Assembly (NCBI GenBank): GCA_003142375.1
Contig: PLME01000024.1
Span: 1-64,000 of the forward strand
Length of the DNA: 64,000 nt
Direction: 5' to 3'
Source of the DNA: Dehalococcoidia bacterium
Lineage (GTDB): Bacteria > Chloroflexota > Dehalococcoidia > GIF9 > UBA5629
In this document: piece after piece, positions 1 to 9,558 of the stretch
Layout: every line of letters starts with the position of its first letter
How positions within the stretch are numbered: the stretch's first letter is position 1
Notes under the pieces: model-generated
What the model was told of the DNA's origin: nothing
What the model saw: the letters and a program-made list of their open reading frames with translations, nothing else
Database searches by the model: none
Program-made: the position numbers and the translations under genes

Positions 1-66
1 GGAGAGCCCCCACATTATTTTAATGGTGCATTTTGAGAGTTTGTCCTCGGTCAAGATTGATTTATC

Positions 67-513
67 CTAATTAGATCCAGCTAATATCTTCTTTACGGTC
101 AAAAGCACCCGGTAGTCTTCCACTGATATCTTCTTGCCTAACTCCGGGTATGGCTGTACGTGTGAGGTGATTTCATATTTCTTATAAATGGTACTGCCGT
201 AGTTGTCGCTCAAGCCCGGTTCGCTCAGTACTATTTTCGTTAAATCACTGCCGTCGCTAACCTGCAAGACGCAGCTCACTCTACCCTGCCAGATACAGGT
301 CGCACCTCTGGGACACCGGCTGTCCGCCTGTATACCATCAAACTTTATAGTAAGTTGTTCCTCTTGTAACTCGGCGGTCTGGCCTATGGCCAGGGAGAAC
401 TCATTATTGAGAGAGGCTTTGATCGTGCCTTCACCAGCCTGACAACCGGATGAAATGGCCAATATTAACACTGAGGTGAGAAACAGAGTAAGTTTAAACA
501 TCCATTTGACCAT
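67..513 (-). CDS. putative lipoprotein of unknown function
   Basis: 148-aa ORF with N-terminal hydrophobic segment and lipobox-like ISSGC; DSRCPRGATCIWQG motif. Confidence 0.7.
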   Translation of the reverse strand: MVKWMFKLTLFLTSVLILAISSGCQAGEGTIKASLNNEFSLAIGQTAELQEEQLTIKFDGIQADSRCPRGATCIWQGRVSCVLQVSDGSDLTKIVLSEPGLSDNYGSTIYKKYEITSHVQPYPELGKKISVEDYRVLLTVKKILAGSN

Positions 514-646
514 AACCCATTTCCCTAAAATTAGCTATACCTTTTCAGCATAGTATCGGTATGGAAATATGTCAATGGTTTTTTCCATGCAAGAAAGCTA
601 TGCAACGTGAGTTACGCATTAATCGAAAACATACTATAATCTACCT

Positions 647-2119
647 ATGTTGACTCATACTGATGGAAAAGGAAGAGATATCCTGGAGCGGATCGCCTGC
701 CGTGTGATGGTGGAGCGCGGTTTCCTGCCCGATTTTTCAACGGAAGCCATTAATCAACTTGCGAAGATCACGGAAGTCCCTGGAGAAACGGGAGTTGCTA
801 CAAGGGATTTGCGCAACCTGCTATGGGCATCGATCGACAATGATGATTCCCTTGATCTGGACCAGCTTACGGTGGCAGAAGCCCTGCCGGATAATACGGT
901 GAGGATCCGTGTAGCAGTAGCCGACGTAGACATACTGGTAAAAAGGGACACGGCCATTGATGAGCATGCCCACCAGAACACAACTTCGATCTATACGGCC
1001 GGTAAGACTTTCCCCATGCTCCCGGAGAAGCTGTCTACCGGTCTCACCTCCCTCAATTTCCAGGAAGACCGCCCGGCTATCGTGATCGAAATGGTGATCG
1101 ATGATGCCGGCGAGGTGCAGTACCCGGATATATACATTGCCTCGGTGCATAACTATGCCAAACTAGCCTATAGGAGCGTAGGGGCCTGGCTGGAAGGTAT
1201 AGGGCTTGTTCCGGAGGCAATTAAAGCTGCCCCAGCTCTGGCCGATAATCTCCGCACGCAGGACCGGGTAGCCCAGAAATTAAAGGCCAAGAGGCATGAA
1301 CACGGCGCCTTGGATTTGCAGACATTGGAAGCCCGCCCGGTCTTTGCAGGAGACATGATCAAGGACCTGCAGGTGGAGGTAAAGAACAGGGCCACTGAGC
1401 TGATCGAGGATTTCATGATAGCGGCAAACGACGTGACAGCGCGTTTTCTCCGCGACAAGCAGGTCCCGTCGTTGAGACGTGTAGTCCGCACTCCCAAACG
1501 TTGGGACAGGATCGTGGAGATCGCCGCTCAGCATAATTACCAGCTTCCCGCAGAACCCGATTCAAAGGCGCTTGCGCTCTTTCTAACCGCGCAAAAAACA
1601 GCCGACCCGGTGACTTTTCCCGACCTTTCACTCTCCGTAATCAAGCTGCTGGGATCAGGTGAATACATCGTCGAGCTTCCAAACGAGACTGCGCCAGGCC
1701 ACTTCGGCCTGGCCGTCCAGGACTATACGCATTCCACGGCCCCCAACCGCCGATTCCCCGACCTGATTACTCAGCGCATCCTTAAAGCTACCCTGGCGGG
1801 GTCACCCATGCCATATAACCAGGACGAGTTGGTGGAGTTGGCTGCCCATTGCACACAGAAGGAAGATGATGCCAACAAAGTGGAACGGCAGGTAGCCAAA
1901 TCGGCTGCCGCCATGCTCCTCTCTTCAAGAATAGGAGACCGGTTTGATGCAATCTGCACGGGTGCTGCAGACAAGGGGACATGGGTGCGCATCTTCAATC
2001 CGCCCGCTGAAGGCCGTCTGGTCAGCGGCTTTCAAGGCATCGACGTCGGTATCCGGCTGAAAGTGCAATTGATCCGCACCGATGTGGAGAAAGGATTTAT
2101 TGATTTTAAGAAGGCCTGA
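647..2119 (+). CDS. RNB-domain (RNase II family) ribonuclease
   Basis: 490-aa ORF; RNB-like catalytic segment SIDNDDSLDLDQLTVAE and later RRFPDLITQRIL; no obvious S1/cold-shock domain. Confidence 0.85.
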   Translation: MLTHTDGKGRDILERIACRVMVERGFLPDFSTEAINQLAKITEVPGETGVATRDLRNLLWASIDNDDSLDLDQLTVAEALPDNTVRIRVAVADVDILVKRDTAIDEHAHQNTTSIYTAGKTFPMLPEKLSTGLTSLNFQEDRPAIVIEMVIDDAGEVQYPDIYIASVHNYAKLAYRSVGAWLEGIGLVPEAIKAAPALADNLRTQDRVAQKLKAKRHEHGALDLQTLEARPVFAGDMIKDLQVEVKNRATELIEDFMIAANDVTARFLRDKQVPSLRRVVRTPKRWDRIVEIAAQHNYQLPAEPDSKALALFLTAQKTADPVTFPDLSLSVIKLLGSGEYIVELPNETAPGHFGLAVQDYTHSTAPNRRFPDLITQRILKATLAGSPMPYNQDELVELAAHCTQKEDDANKVERQVAKSAAAMLLSSRIGDRFDAICTGAADKGTWVRIFNPPAEGRLVSGFQGIDVGIRLKVQLIRTDVEKGFIDFKKA

Positions 2120-2213
2120 CATACGCATTTGCAAGCAGTGGCCATCTTTTAGGCAGCTTGCTTTGGGACTAATCAATTACTATTTTTAATAGTAGTACAG
2201 CCGCCTCCACTGA

Positions 2214-2876
2214 TTACTGCTGTGTGTACCTGCTGCAACTGCCGCCGACACATACTCCCCAATTGGGATAAATGCTCCTTAAGTAAGAATCGGCGCCGGG
2301 GTTAGAAGAGCCGGGCGGGATATATAAGCTAGAACTGGACGGACTAGGTATTGTACTGTAGATACCGGAGGAAAGCGTATCCGCCGACGGCGAAATATTC
2401 GGCGTCTGCAAAATATCCGGCGTCGGTGTTGCATTCGGCTTGGGGCTGTAGAGCTGCGCCGGATGAATCGCCTGCGAAGTATCGGTTGACCCTGTGCTTG
2501 ATTGATTAACGACAGGTTTAGACAAAAGCGAATTACTGGCTGCCAGGCTGATAGGAATAGCTAAAAACACTATCGCTCCCAGCAACGAAAGCAACACTGC
2601 GGGCCAGGCACTCCTGTTGCCGTGACCTCCGGTGTGACCGTACTTAATATGGGTGTCGCCATATACGGTCGCTCCGTACATGGTATCGCCGTCCGTGGAA
2701 ACCGTTGCCGGCCAATTCAGATCATTGCGGCATATCGGGCAATTAATAAAAGTATTATCAACCCAGGCGCTGCAATGCGGGCAGTTGTAATAGAAAGGAC
2801 TGTAGCAACTACTACAGGTCTTGACCCCGACAATATTGTGGGAGCCGCATCTATAACACGGAAATGTGTGCTGCAT
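2214..2876 (-). CDS. zinc-ribbon membrane protein of unknown function
   Basis: Four N-terminal Cys pairs (CYRCGSHN, CSSC, CPHC, CPIC), one TM segment, Ser/Pro/Thr-rich C-terminal tail. Confidence 0.65.
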   Translation of the reverse strand: MQHTFPCYRCGSHNIVGVKTCSSCYSPFYYNCPHCSAWVDNTFINCPICRNDLNWPATVSTDGDTMYGATVYGDTHIKYGHTGGHGNRSAWPAVLLSLLGAIVFLAIPISLAASNSLLSKPVVNQSSTGSTDTSQAIHPAQLYSPKPNATPTPDILQTPNISPSADTLSSGIYSTIPSPSSSSLYIPPGSSNPGADSYLRSIYPNWGVCVGGSCSRYTQQ

Positions 2877-3052
2877 TATTCACTCGTAAATATAGGCCTT
2901 TTCTATATTGCCCCAGTGCTATTATAGCGACGTGATCGGCATTATTGCAAAATCGGCAACTCCAAAGAACTAAAAATAGGATATGGTTTGGACCTGAAAA
3001 TCAATTGTGCTGATGCCGGTAAATGCAGTCATCTGACACTGCAGAAACCAGG

Positions 3053-3310
3053 TTATTTGCCGTACTTCAATTTGGCAAACAGCATTATGCACATTAAAGC
3101 CGAGGAAATGGCATTCCAGATGATCATCGGCATCAGCCCCAGAGAAATACCATAAGCCAGCCAGCAGAGGCCGCCCGCCAGAAACAGCAGAGTGAATGAA
3201 AGGCTTATCTCACGCGCGCTCTTCAATTTGAACAGGCGCCAGACCTGGGGCACGATGCCCAGCGTAATAAATAAGCCTCCACTGAATCCAAGTACTTCTT
3301 GCCAAGTCAA
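3053..3310 (-). CDS. SemiSWEET/PQ-loop family small membrane transporter
   Basis: 85 aa, three TM helices, PQVWRLFKLKSAREISLSF PQ-loop motif. Confidence 0.8.
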   Translation of the reverse strand: MTWQEVLGFSGGLFITLGIVPQVWRLFKLKSAREISLSFTLLFLAGGLCWLAYGISLGLMPMIIWNAISSALMCIMLFAKLKYGK

Positions 3311-3347
3311 AATTGCCGCCTCCTTCCTGTAGATTATAGATCCCCGA

Positions 3348-5111
3348 TTAATAGCGCGATCTTTGTTTCCCGATTTGTATTATGACGAATACTACCACCA
3401 ATAGTCCGCAAAAAGCGATCGCCACCAGTACGGGAAAGTTGGGTTGGGCGGCCTGTTCCTTCTCAGTTGCAACAGCCTTAACAGTGAAAGACGAGGTCAG
3501 ATTATCTATGGCTGCCGTGTAGGTGCCCGGTTCGTTCCTGGTCAGCGTGAAGCCAATGGTCTGGGAGCCGCCGCCGGGAAGCGTGACTTCCTTGCGGGCC
3601 TCCTCCGTGCCGTTTACCTGGAGAACAACTTCACGGGCAGCTTCCACAGCGGCGTTGTTAACAATTGTGGCAGACACCGTGAACGTCCCTGCAGCATCGG
3701 ACGTTGAATGAACCACGCTCAGGTTAGAAGTTGTGAATGCCGCTGCAGCCGGTAATTGAGTTATGATCTTTTGTACCAACAGTGCGTATACAGAAAAATG
3801 AGCTATTTTAGCGGTGACTGTTTTATGCAGTGTATCCACTGAAGACGGCAGCGGGATCCAGTTCTTGGAGGCCGTAAAGGCCGCAATGTAAAGCCCGGAC
3901 TCCGTCATATCCTGCTGAACTTCCGACGCATCATATTTGATCGTAAGGATAAGAGACGGATTAAAGCTGCTGTTATCAGGTCCAAAGCTATAGGCGACAA
4001 TCAAACCGGCACCGGGAGGAGGCGCCGGAGGATTGGCCATTTGAAGGACAGTTATCTGCTGACCTCCCCGGAGATTGAAAGTAGTATTATCAGCAAAATC
4101 CAGCCTTATCTTGCCATCGGAGCTATCCAAATCCCGGCCGGCAGTAAGCATACCGTTGTTGAGATTAAGATTGTCTGCTTTACCTGAAATAAAGCTACTT
4201 ATCACCTGCGGCGGTTGCGACGGCTGCAGCGGATTAACTTTTCCTAAAACAGCAACAGTGGTAAAAGACGGTAACTGTGCAGTAACGGTTTTGGCAATAG
4301 TGTTGACCGTCGATGACAGTGGTATCCACGAGGTACCGTTCCACCATGCCACATAAAGGTTGGGCTCGTTTACGCCCGGTGGCAGGCTGGTAGCATCGTA
4401 TTTCAAGGCTATGGCTGCTGCAGGGCTAACAGTAAAATTAGCGGGAGAAAAATCATAGGCCTGAATAAGTTTCAATCCCGGCGGAGGTACTGGAGGCGAT
4501 GCCTGGGCATTGAGGGTAAGCACGTGTGCGCCATTTGTAGTTATAGCCGTATTGGCCGAAAGGCTGAGGCTAACCTTTCCGTCGGCGCTACCGAGCCTTT
4601 TAGCTGTGGCAAGTAATCCATTATTGATGCTCAGCGAGTCTGCCTGTCCCAGGATATTTGCGGTTAAAGTAGTGCTTGTACTAGCAGTAGCATTAGAGGT
4701 GCTGGGTACCGTTAAAGCGGACACTGTGAAATCCAGCTTGGTAGACGATCCGGCTATGCAGCTTGCAGCTTTACCCTGGTATTCTCCGCTGACGTAAAAT
4801 TCGACAAAACTGCCCGACGGCGCACTTACTATAAACGGTTCAGCATAACCCCATTGCCCGTTGGAATCCGTTGTGGTTGAAGCAACCTGTTCGCCGTTGA
4901 CTACAGCATAAATTGTATATCCCGGGCCTACAGGCAAGCCATTCTTAGTAACTGTACCCAAGTACTGGTGACTGATGCATGACGGGCAATCGGCCAGGAC
5001 TGCCTGACCCATTAAGATGATACAGATGATTGCGGTGGCAAGTACCGCTGTCAGGTGAAGGATATCGAATTTAAAGACCGCAGGTCCCGAGCGTTTGAGT
5101 TTATGACCCAT
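3348..5111 (-). CDS. secreted/cell-surface protein with two tandem homologous domains, a CARDB-like domain and a C-terminal TM anchor
   Basis: Signal peptide; two ~140-aa repeats (SINNGLL..VPPPGL..KYDA.. / LNNGML..APPPGA..KYDA..); C-terminal hydrophobic helix followed by KQRSRY. Confidence 0.65.
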   Translation of the reverse strand: MGHKLKRSGPAVFKFDILHLTAVLATAIICIILMGQAVLADCPSCISHQYLGTVTKNGLPVGPGYTIYAVVNGEQVASTTTDSNGQWGYAEPFIVSAPSGSFVEFYVSGEYQGKAASCIAGSSTKLDFTVSALTVPSTSNATASTSTTLTANILGQADSLSINNGLLATAKRLGSADGKVSLSLSANTAITTNGAHVLTLNAQASPPVPPPGLKLIQAYDFSPANFTVSPAAAIALKYDATSLPPGVNEPNLYVAWWNGTSWIPLSSTVNTIAKTVTAQLPSFTTVAVLGKVNPLQPSQPPQVISSFISGKADNLNLNNGMLTAGRDLDSSDGKIRLDFADNTTFNLRGGQQITVLQMANPPAPPPGAGLIVAYSFGPDNSSFNPSLILTIKYDASEVQQDMTESGLYIAAFTASKNWIPLPSSVDTLHKTVTAKIAHFSVYALLVQKIITQLPAAAAFTTSNLSVVHSTSDAAGTFTVSATIVNNAAVEAAREVVLQVNGTEEARKEVTLPGGGSQTIGFTLTRNEPGTYTAAIDNLTSSFTVKAVATEKEQAAQPNFPVLVAIAFCGLLVVVFVIIQIGKQRSRY

Positions 5112-5147
5112 TACTTTTATTTTAGAGCGTTACGTAAGAACGTACAA

Positions 5148-7151
5148 TTAAAAGCCGGTCAAATGTGCTATTTGATATATCAAAATTGCCATTACGAACG
5201 ATACTACAAACTGAAAAGCTACGCTGAAAAGCGGCCAGCGCCAGCCGCCTGTCTCCTGTTTGATAGCTGCCACCGTTGCCACGCAGGGAATAAACAACAC
5301 CTGAAAAACCAGAAAAGATAGCGCGGCGGCAGGCGTCAGGATTTGCTTGAGCTGTTGGGATAGGTCTGTCCCATTTCCACCCAGTAATATGGCTAGGGTA
5401 GCTATGGTGTTTTCCTTGGCGACGAAGCTGGATAAAAGGGCAACCATCATCTGCCAGTTCAGGCCCATCAAGCGTCCTACCGGTTCAATCATTTTTCCGA
5501 ATTGCGCCAGGATACTATCGTTTATATTGCCGTTGGGTATTACCGAAAGCAGCCAGACAACCAGCGAGACTGCCAGGATAATAGTGCCGGCACGTTTTAT
5601 AAAAGCTAAAATGTTTTGCCAGGTAACTATGCCAATCAGCCTCGCATCTGGCACATGATACAAGGGCAACTCCATGATCAAAGCGCCGCTTTCTCCGCGA
5701 ATCACAAAGCGATTCAAAATTATTCCTACCAAAACAAGCATCAACAGGCTGAATATGATGATCCCAATGGAAACCAGCACCGCCTGACTTCCGAAGAAAG
5801 CCGCTGCCACAATAGCTATCACCGCCATCCTCCCCGAGCATGGGACCAGAGGCGTCAATAAAATAGTCAACAGACGGGCACGAGGGGAGTCTATTATGCG
5901 TGTCCCCAGCACGGCAGGAACGTTGCACCCGAAACCCAGCACCAGCGGCAGACACGACTTGCCGTGCAGGCCAAGCAAATGCATGAACCTGTCGGTCACG
6001 AAAGCTGCCCGCGCCGTATAGCCGATATCTTCCATGGCCGCCCATGCAGCAAAAAAGAAGAATAATATGGGGATAAAGGTCAATACGGTTCCCACACCAC
6101 TCAGCAATCCGTCGGCCAGGAAACTCTGGAACCAGATGGGCATAAAAGACAGGTTTCCATATACAAGAGCCCTGCCTTTCTCGATCAGGTTTACTTCTAA
6201 AAACTTCTGGATGGGAATGCCCAGGCTGTAGACCAGCCAGAAAATCAAACCTAAAATCCCGATAAGTATGAGCAGCCCGATTATGGGATGGGTTGCAGCC
6301 CGATCAATTCTTTCCGAAAATGAAACCCAGCCGATATGGGGCTTTTCCTGCGCAACCGCTACCATTTTTTCCACCCATTCGAAACGCAGTGTGGCTATAT
6401 CCACAGCCGCCGACTCATTGTCACCCAGGAAGTCATCCAGAATTCCCCAGCGGTCGGCCGGGCAGCGTTTGCGAATCAGCTTATTGATCTGATCATCGCC
6501 TTCCAGCAGCTTCATGGCAGTCCAGTGCTGAGGATAGGGGGCTGTAATCTCGGGCGTCAATAAACCGGCAACATGGTCTATGGTATCCTTTATCTCGCTG
6601 CCGTACTCAATGTGTTTAACTTCACGTGAGCCGACGGGGCGGTCGTATTCAAGCATTATCTGCTCCACCAGCTCTTTTAAACCCTTGTTTTTATTGGCTA
6701 TAACCGGTACGACGGGCACATTCAAGACAGATGCTAGGGCTTCGGGGTCTATTTTCATGCCCTGCTGATGGGCCACATCGATCATATTCAAAGCTATTAT
6801 CAGGCGCGGCGAAAGCTCAATAAGCTCGGCTACCAGATACAGATTACGCTCCAAACTGGCTGCATTGAGCACAGCTACAACCACATCGGGGTTGTCCTTG
6901 ACCAGATAGTCCCTGGCTATCTGTTCTTCAGCCGAGTTGGCTGTCAGGCTGTAAGTACCGGGCAAATCGACGATGTTTATGTTCCAATTGCCTCGCCTCA
7001 ACACGCCTGTTTTCTGCTCAATTGTCTTGCCGGGCCAGTTGCCTACATGCTGCGACAGGCCGGTCAAGAGGTTGAAGACCGTGCTCTTACCCACATTGGG
7101 AGCGCCTGCCAGCGCCACTACAATTGATTTCTCTTCCGTTTTTTCTAACAT
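5148..7151 (-). CDS. feoB: ferrous iron transport protein B (FeoB)
   Basis: GAPNVGKSTVFNLLTG G1 motif, DLPGTYSL G3, NMIDV G4, FeoB gate domains with CXXP-like segments; 667 aa. Confidence 0.95.
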   Translation of the reverse strand: MLEKTEEKSIVVALAGAPNVGKSTVFNLLTGLSQHVGNWPGKTIEQKTGVLRRGNWNINIVDLPGTYSLTANSAEEQIARDYLVKDNPDVVVAVLNAASLERNLYLVAELIELSPRLIIALNMIDVAHQQGMKIDPEALASVLNVPVVPVIANKNKGLKELVEQIMLEYDRPVGSREVKHIEYGSEIKDTIDHVAGLLTPEITAPYPQHWTAMKLLEGDDQINKLIRKRCPADRWGILDDFLGDNESAAVDIATLRFEWVEKMVAVAQEKPHIGWVSFSERIDRAATHPIIGLLILIGILGLIFWLVYSLGIPIQKFLEVNLIEKGRALVYGNLSFMPIWFQSFLADGLLSGVGTVLTFIPILFFFFAAWAAMEDIGYTARAAFVTDRFMHLLGLHGKSCLPLVLGFGCNVPAVLGTRIIDSPRARLLTILLTPLVPCSGRMAVIAIVAAAFFGSQAVLVSIGIIIFSLLMLVLVGIILNRFVIRGESGALIMELPLYHVPDARLIGIVTWQNILAFIKRAGTIILAVSLVVWLLSVIPNGNINDSILAQFGKMIEPVGRLMGLNWQMMVALLSSFVAKENTIATLAILLGGNGTDLSQQLKQILTPAAALSFLVFQVLFIPCVATVAAIKQETGGWRWPLFSVAFQFVVSFVMAILIYQIAHLTGF

Positions 7152-8059
7152 GTTCTCGTATCTGGATAAATAATGATTTTCTCAGCCAGGTCCCGTCCCA
7201 GGGCAACCTCTGTATCGTGAACCTTGACCAGCACGGGACCGCTGCTGAAATTCTCCATCATCTTCACCATGCTGCCCGGTGTAAAACCCAGTGATAGGCA
7301 GCGTCCCAGCGAACTGCGTCCGCTCCCACAAGACCGAATGACCCCGGAATGGCCGCTGGCTAATTTACTGAGCGGCATATCCTCCTTGGTGACCGCTTCC
7401 CTGGTTTTAGACAACGGCCTTGCCAGCAGTACACCTGCCATCTCACTGTTAATCGAAATGTTTTTCCCTCCGGCCTCTATATCGATCGTGCCATCTTTAT
7501 TTTTTCTAACGATTGTTATAGGAATACCCGGCCGCAAACCCAATTTTTCTATTTTTCTCAGCAGGGCCGGGTCCTCCCTATCAACTGCCGAAACGCACAG
7601 GGGCTGAGAAGCTTGGTATTTCGACAAGGGGTACATACCCTTTTCATTTATTTTGCCGCTTTTATCGGGAATGGAATGACCGTGCGGACAGGTGTCAACA
7701 TTGCCCAGCACCTGCGAAAGGCCCTCTTCAATCTCCGGGGAGGTGACATGTTCCAGTTTACAAGCTTCTTCATGGACCTTATCCCACTTCATTCCCAGCA
7801 CATCAGTTAAAAACCTTTCCCATAAGCGGTGCCGCCTGATAACTGCTACAGCTTGCTCCCTCCCAAGGTCGGTGAGGACCGCCCCTTTGCTGGCCCTGTA
7901 GTTAATCAAACCTTTGCTTTCCAGGCTGCGCAGCATATCTGTAACAGCCGGGGGCGAGACCTTTAAATCCTCGGCCAGGGTAGACGTGGCGACCGGCTTC
8001 TCGGTTCTCTGCCTCTTATATATAGCTTCCAGGTATTCTTGCGTCCTTTCGCTTTCCAT
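7145..8059 (-). CDS. DtxR/MntR-family metal-dependent regulator fused to FeoA/SH3-like C-terminal domain(s)
   Basis: N-terminal winged helix (SERTQEYLEAIYK..VSPPAVTDMLRSLESKGLI), dimerisation/metal domain (HVTSPEIEEGL..CPHGHSIP), two FeoA-like SH3 segments; overlaps feoB start; AGGAGGG RBS just upstream. Confidence 0.88.
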   Translation of the reverse strand: MESERTQEYLEAIYKRQRTEKPVATSTLAEDLKVSPPAVTDMLRSLESKGLINYRASKGAVLTDLGREQAVAVIRRHRLWERFLTDVLGMKWDKVHEEACKLEHVTSPEIEEGLSQVLGNVDTCPHGHSIPDKSGKINEKGMYPLSKYQASQPLCVSAVDREDPALLRKIEKLGLRPGIPITIVRKNKDGTIDIEAGGKNISINSEMAGVLLARPLSKTREAVTKEDMPLSKLASGHSGVIRSCGSGRSSLGRCLSLGFTPGSMVKMMENFSSGPVLVKVHDTEVALGRDLAEKIIIYPDTRTC

Positions 8060-8073
8060 GGGTCCCTCCTACA

Positions 8074-8105
8074 AATTAAGCCAGCTTAATTAAGCTGGCT
8101 TAATT
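8074..8105. promoter_or_regulatory. 32-bp perfect palindrome, candidate operator of the DtxR-FeoA regulator
   Basis: AATTAAGCCAGCTTAATTAAGCTGGCTTAATT equals its own reverse complement; starts 15 bp upstream of the regulator start codon; consists of two overlapping 18-bp palindromes. Confidence 0.8.
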
Positions 8106-8149
8106 ATGACACCGTTGTCGAAATAACGCAAACTGCGCTGGCAAATTAC

Positions 8150-8168
8150 TTGCAGAATATTTCTGCAA
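8150..8168. repeat. inverted repeat TTGCAGAA-TAT-TTCTGCAA in the divergent intergenic region
   Basis: 8-bp perfect arms with a 3-nt spacer, read directly. Confidence 0.55.
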
Positions 8169-8279
8169 CCAAACAATGCTATTTCAGTTATACGTATGAA
8201 AGTATATGCTGTTTGATGACCAGACTTTGACATGATAAGACAAATTTTCTTACACTACATCAAACAAAAAGGAAATAAG

Positions 8280-9011
8280 ATGAATAAATTGTGCACACTT
8301 CTATTCCCTGTTTCGGCGGCCTTTATATTAATAGCAGCCGCCTGTTCATCAGCCCCGCTGCCGGCTGCGACACAGCCCCCAGCCAGCGAACCGGCCTCTC
8401 AGCCATCGGCCGAACCCCCTGTCATTAAGGGGATAGTAGGGATCCTGGAATGGGCCCCCTCTTCGAAGGGTCCAATTAGCTGCGTGGCCAAGGACCCGAT
8501 GGGCACCAACCTGACCTATAGCTGGTCGGTCGACAAGGGAACACTGGAAGGCCAGGGCCCGCAGGTAACATGGACGGCACCTAATACCGTCGGGGATTAC
8601 ACAGTAACCGTTATAGTGACCAATGAAGCCGGAGCTCAGGCAACGCAAAGCAGGACCTTCAGCGTCGTTTCGAATCCCCTGCGTAACCAGGTTGAAGACA
8701 ATACGATTTACTTAAAGTTTACACTGCCGTCCCAGGGTCCTGTGACGGTCTCCAAGCGGGTCAGGTATGATACCGTTTCAGACATACAATGTACCTTCCC
8801 CAATGCAGACCCGAACCAGATTACAATAGTGTGGTCTGCTCCGGTGGGCAAGCTCTTTGGCGATGGCATAGCAGAAGGTAAAGCCAGCCGGGTGGGCTGG
8901 TTGCCACCGGGAGTGCCGGGACAATACACGGTAAACGTTCAAATCAAGGACAACCTTGGCCGTACGGCGACTGGACAAGTTAATTTCGATGTTTATCTCA
9001 TGGACCAGTAG
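8280..9011 (+). CDS. lipoprotein with two Ig/PKD-like domains
   Basis: Start taken at internal ATG (MNKLCTLLFPVSAAFILIAAACSS, lipobox); repeated beta-sandwich-like segments (TYSWSVDKGTLEGQGPQVTWTAP / TIVWSAPVGKLFGDGIAEGKASRVGWLPP). Confidence 0.7.
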   Translation: MNKLCTLLFPVSAAFILIAAACSSAPLPAATQPPASEPASQPSAEPPVIKGIVGILEWAPSSKGPISCVAKDPMGTNLTYSWSVDKGTLEGQGPQVTWTAPNTVGDYTVTVIVTNEAGAQATQSRTFSVVSNPLRNQVEDNTIYLKFTLPSQGPVTVSKRVRYDTVSDIQCTFPNADPNQITIVWSAPVGKLFGDGIAEGKASRVGWLPPGVPGQYTVNVQIKDNLGRTATGQVNFDVYLMDQ

Positions 9012-9047
9012 GATGACCAAATAAAAATTTAAGGAAGCAGTAATTAA

Positions 9048-9467
9048 ATGTGGAAACGAACAGCAATCTGTATGATATATTTTCTTTTCATTATATCCCT
9101 CGTGGCTTCATCCTGTTCGTTTATACAGCAGCAGCCAAAAATAACCTATGATCCCAACAAAACATATGCCGCATTTTTAGTTCTTGACAGTGCCGCCGGC
9201 AAAGCTTCTCTGGAAACCATGAAACAGCACACCCTTGCGGAAGGACTTGAAATCGGCCCGATCGAGTATTACAGCCCGGGCACCAAGGACTTTGAACCGA
9301 TCCTTACCAGGCTTACAACCAATAAGCAAGTAAAACTCGTGTGGATAATCAGCTTGGTTCTGGATGTCCCGCAGATCAAAACAGGTATGTCAAAGTTAAC
9401 GTACGAGGGATCCTATAGATACGCACCCATTATGAATGACGGCAGCCAGATCAAAATTCAACAATAA
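9048..9467 (+). CDS. small putative lipoprotein of unknown function
   Basis: 139 aa, signal peptide with lipobox-like VASSC. Confidence 0.55.
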   Translation: MWKRTAICMIYFLFIISLVASSCSFIQQQPKITYDPNKTYAAFLVLDSAAGKASLETMKQHTLAEGLEIGPIEYYSPGTKDFEPILTRLTTNKQVKLVWIISLVLDVPQIKTGMSKLTYEGSYRYAPIMNDGSQIKIQQ

Positions 9468-9558
9468 TGTTCCCGGGCAGTGCAATAGAATTCTTACACC
9501 CTGCCATATATGACCGGCATAAATTGCTGCGAATCCCTGTTTTGATTAATAATGGAGC

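Noticed and set aside
5515-6045. 176-aa minus-strand ORF
   Set aside because: Alternative frame inside feoB; no recognisable motif.
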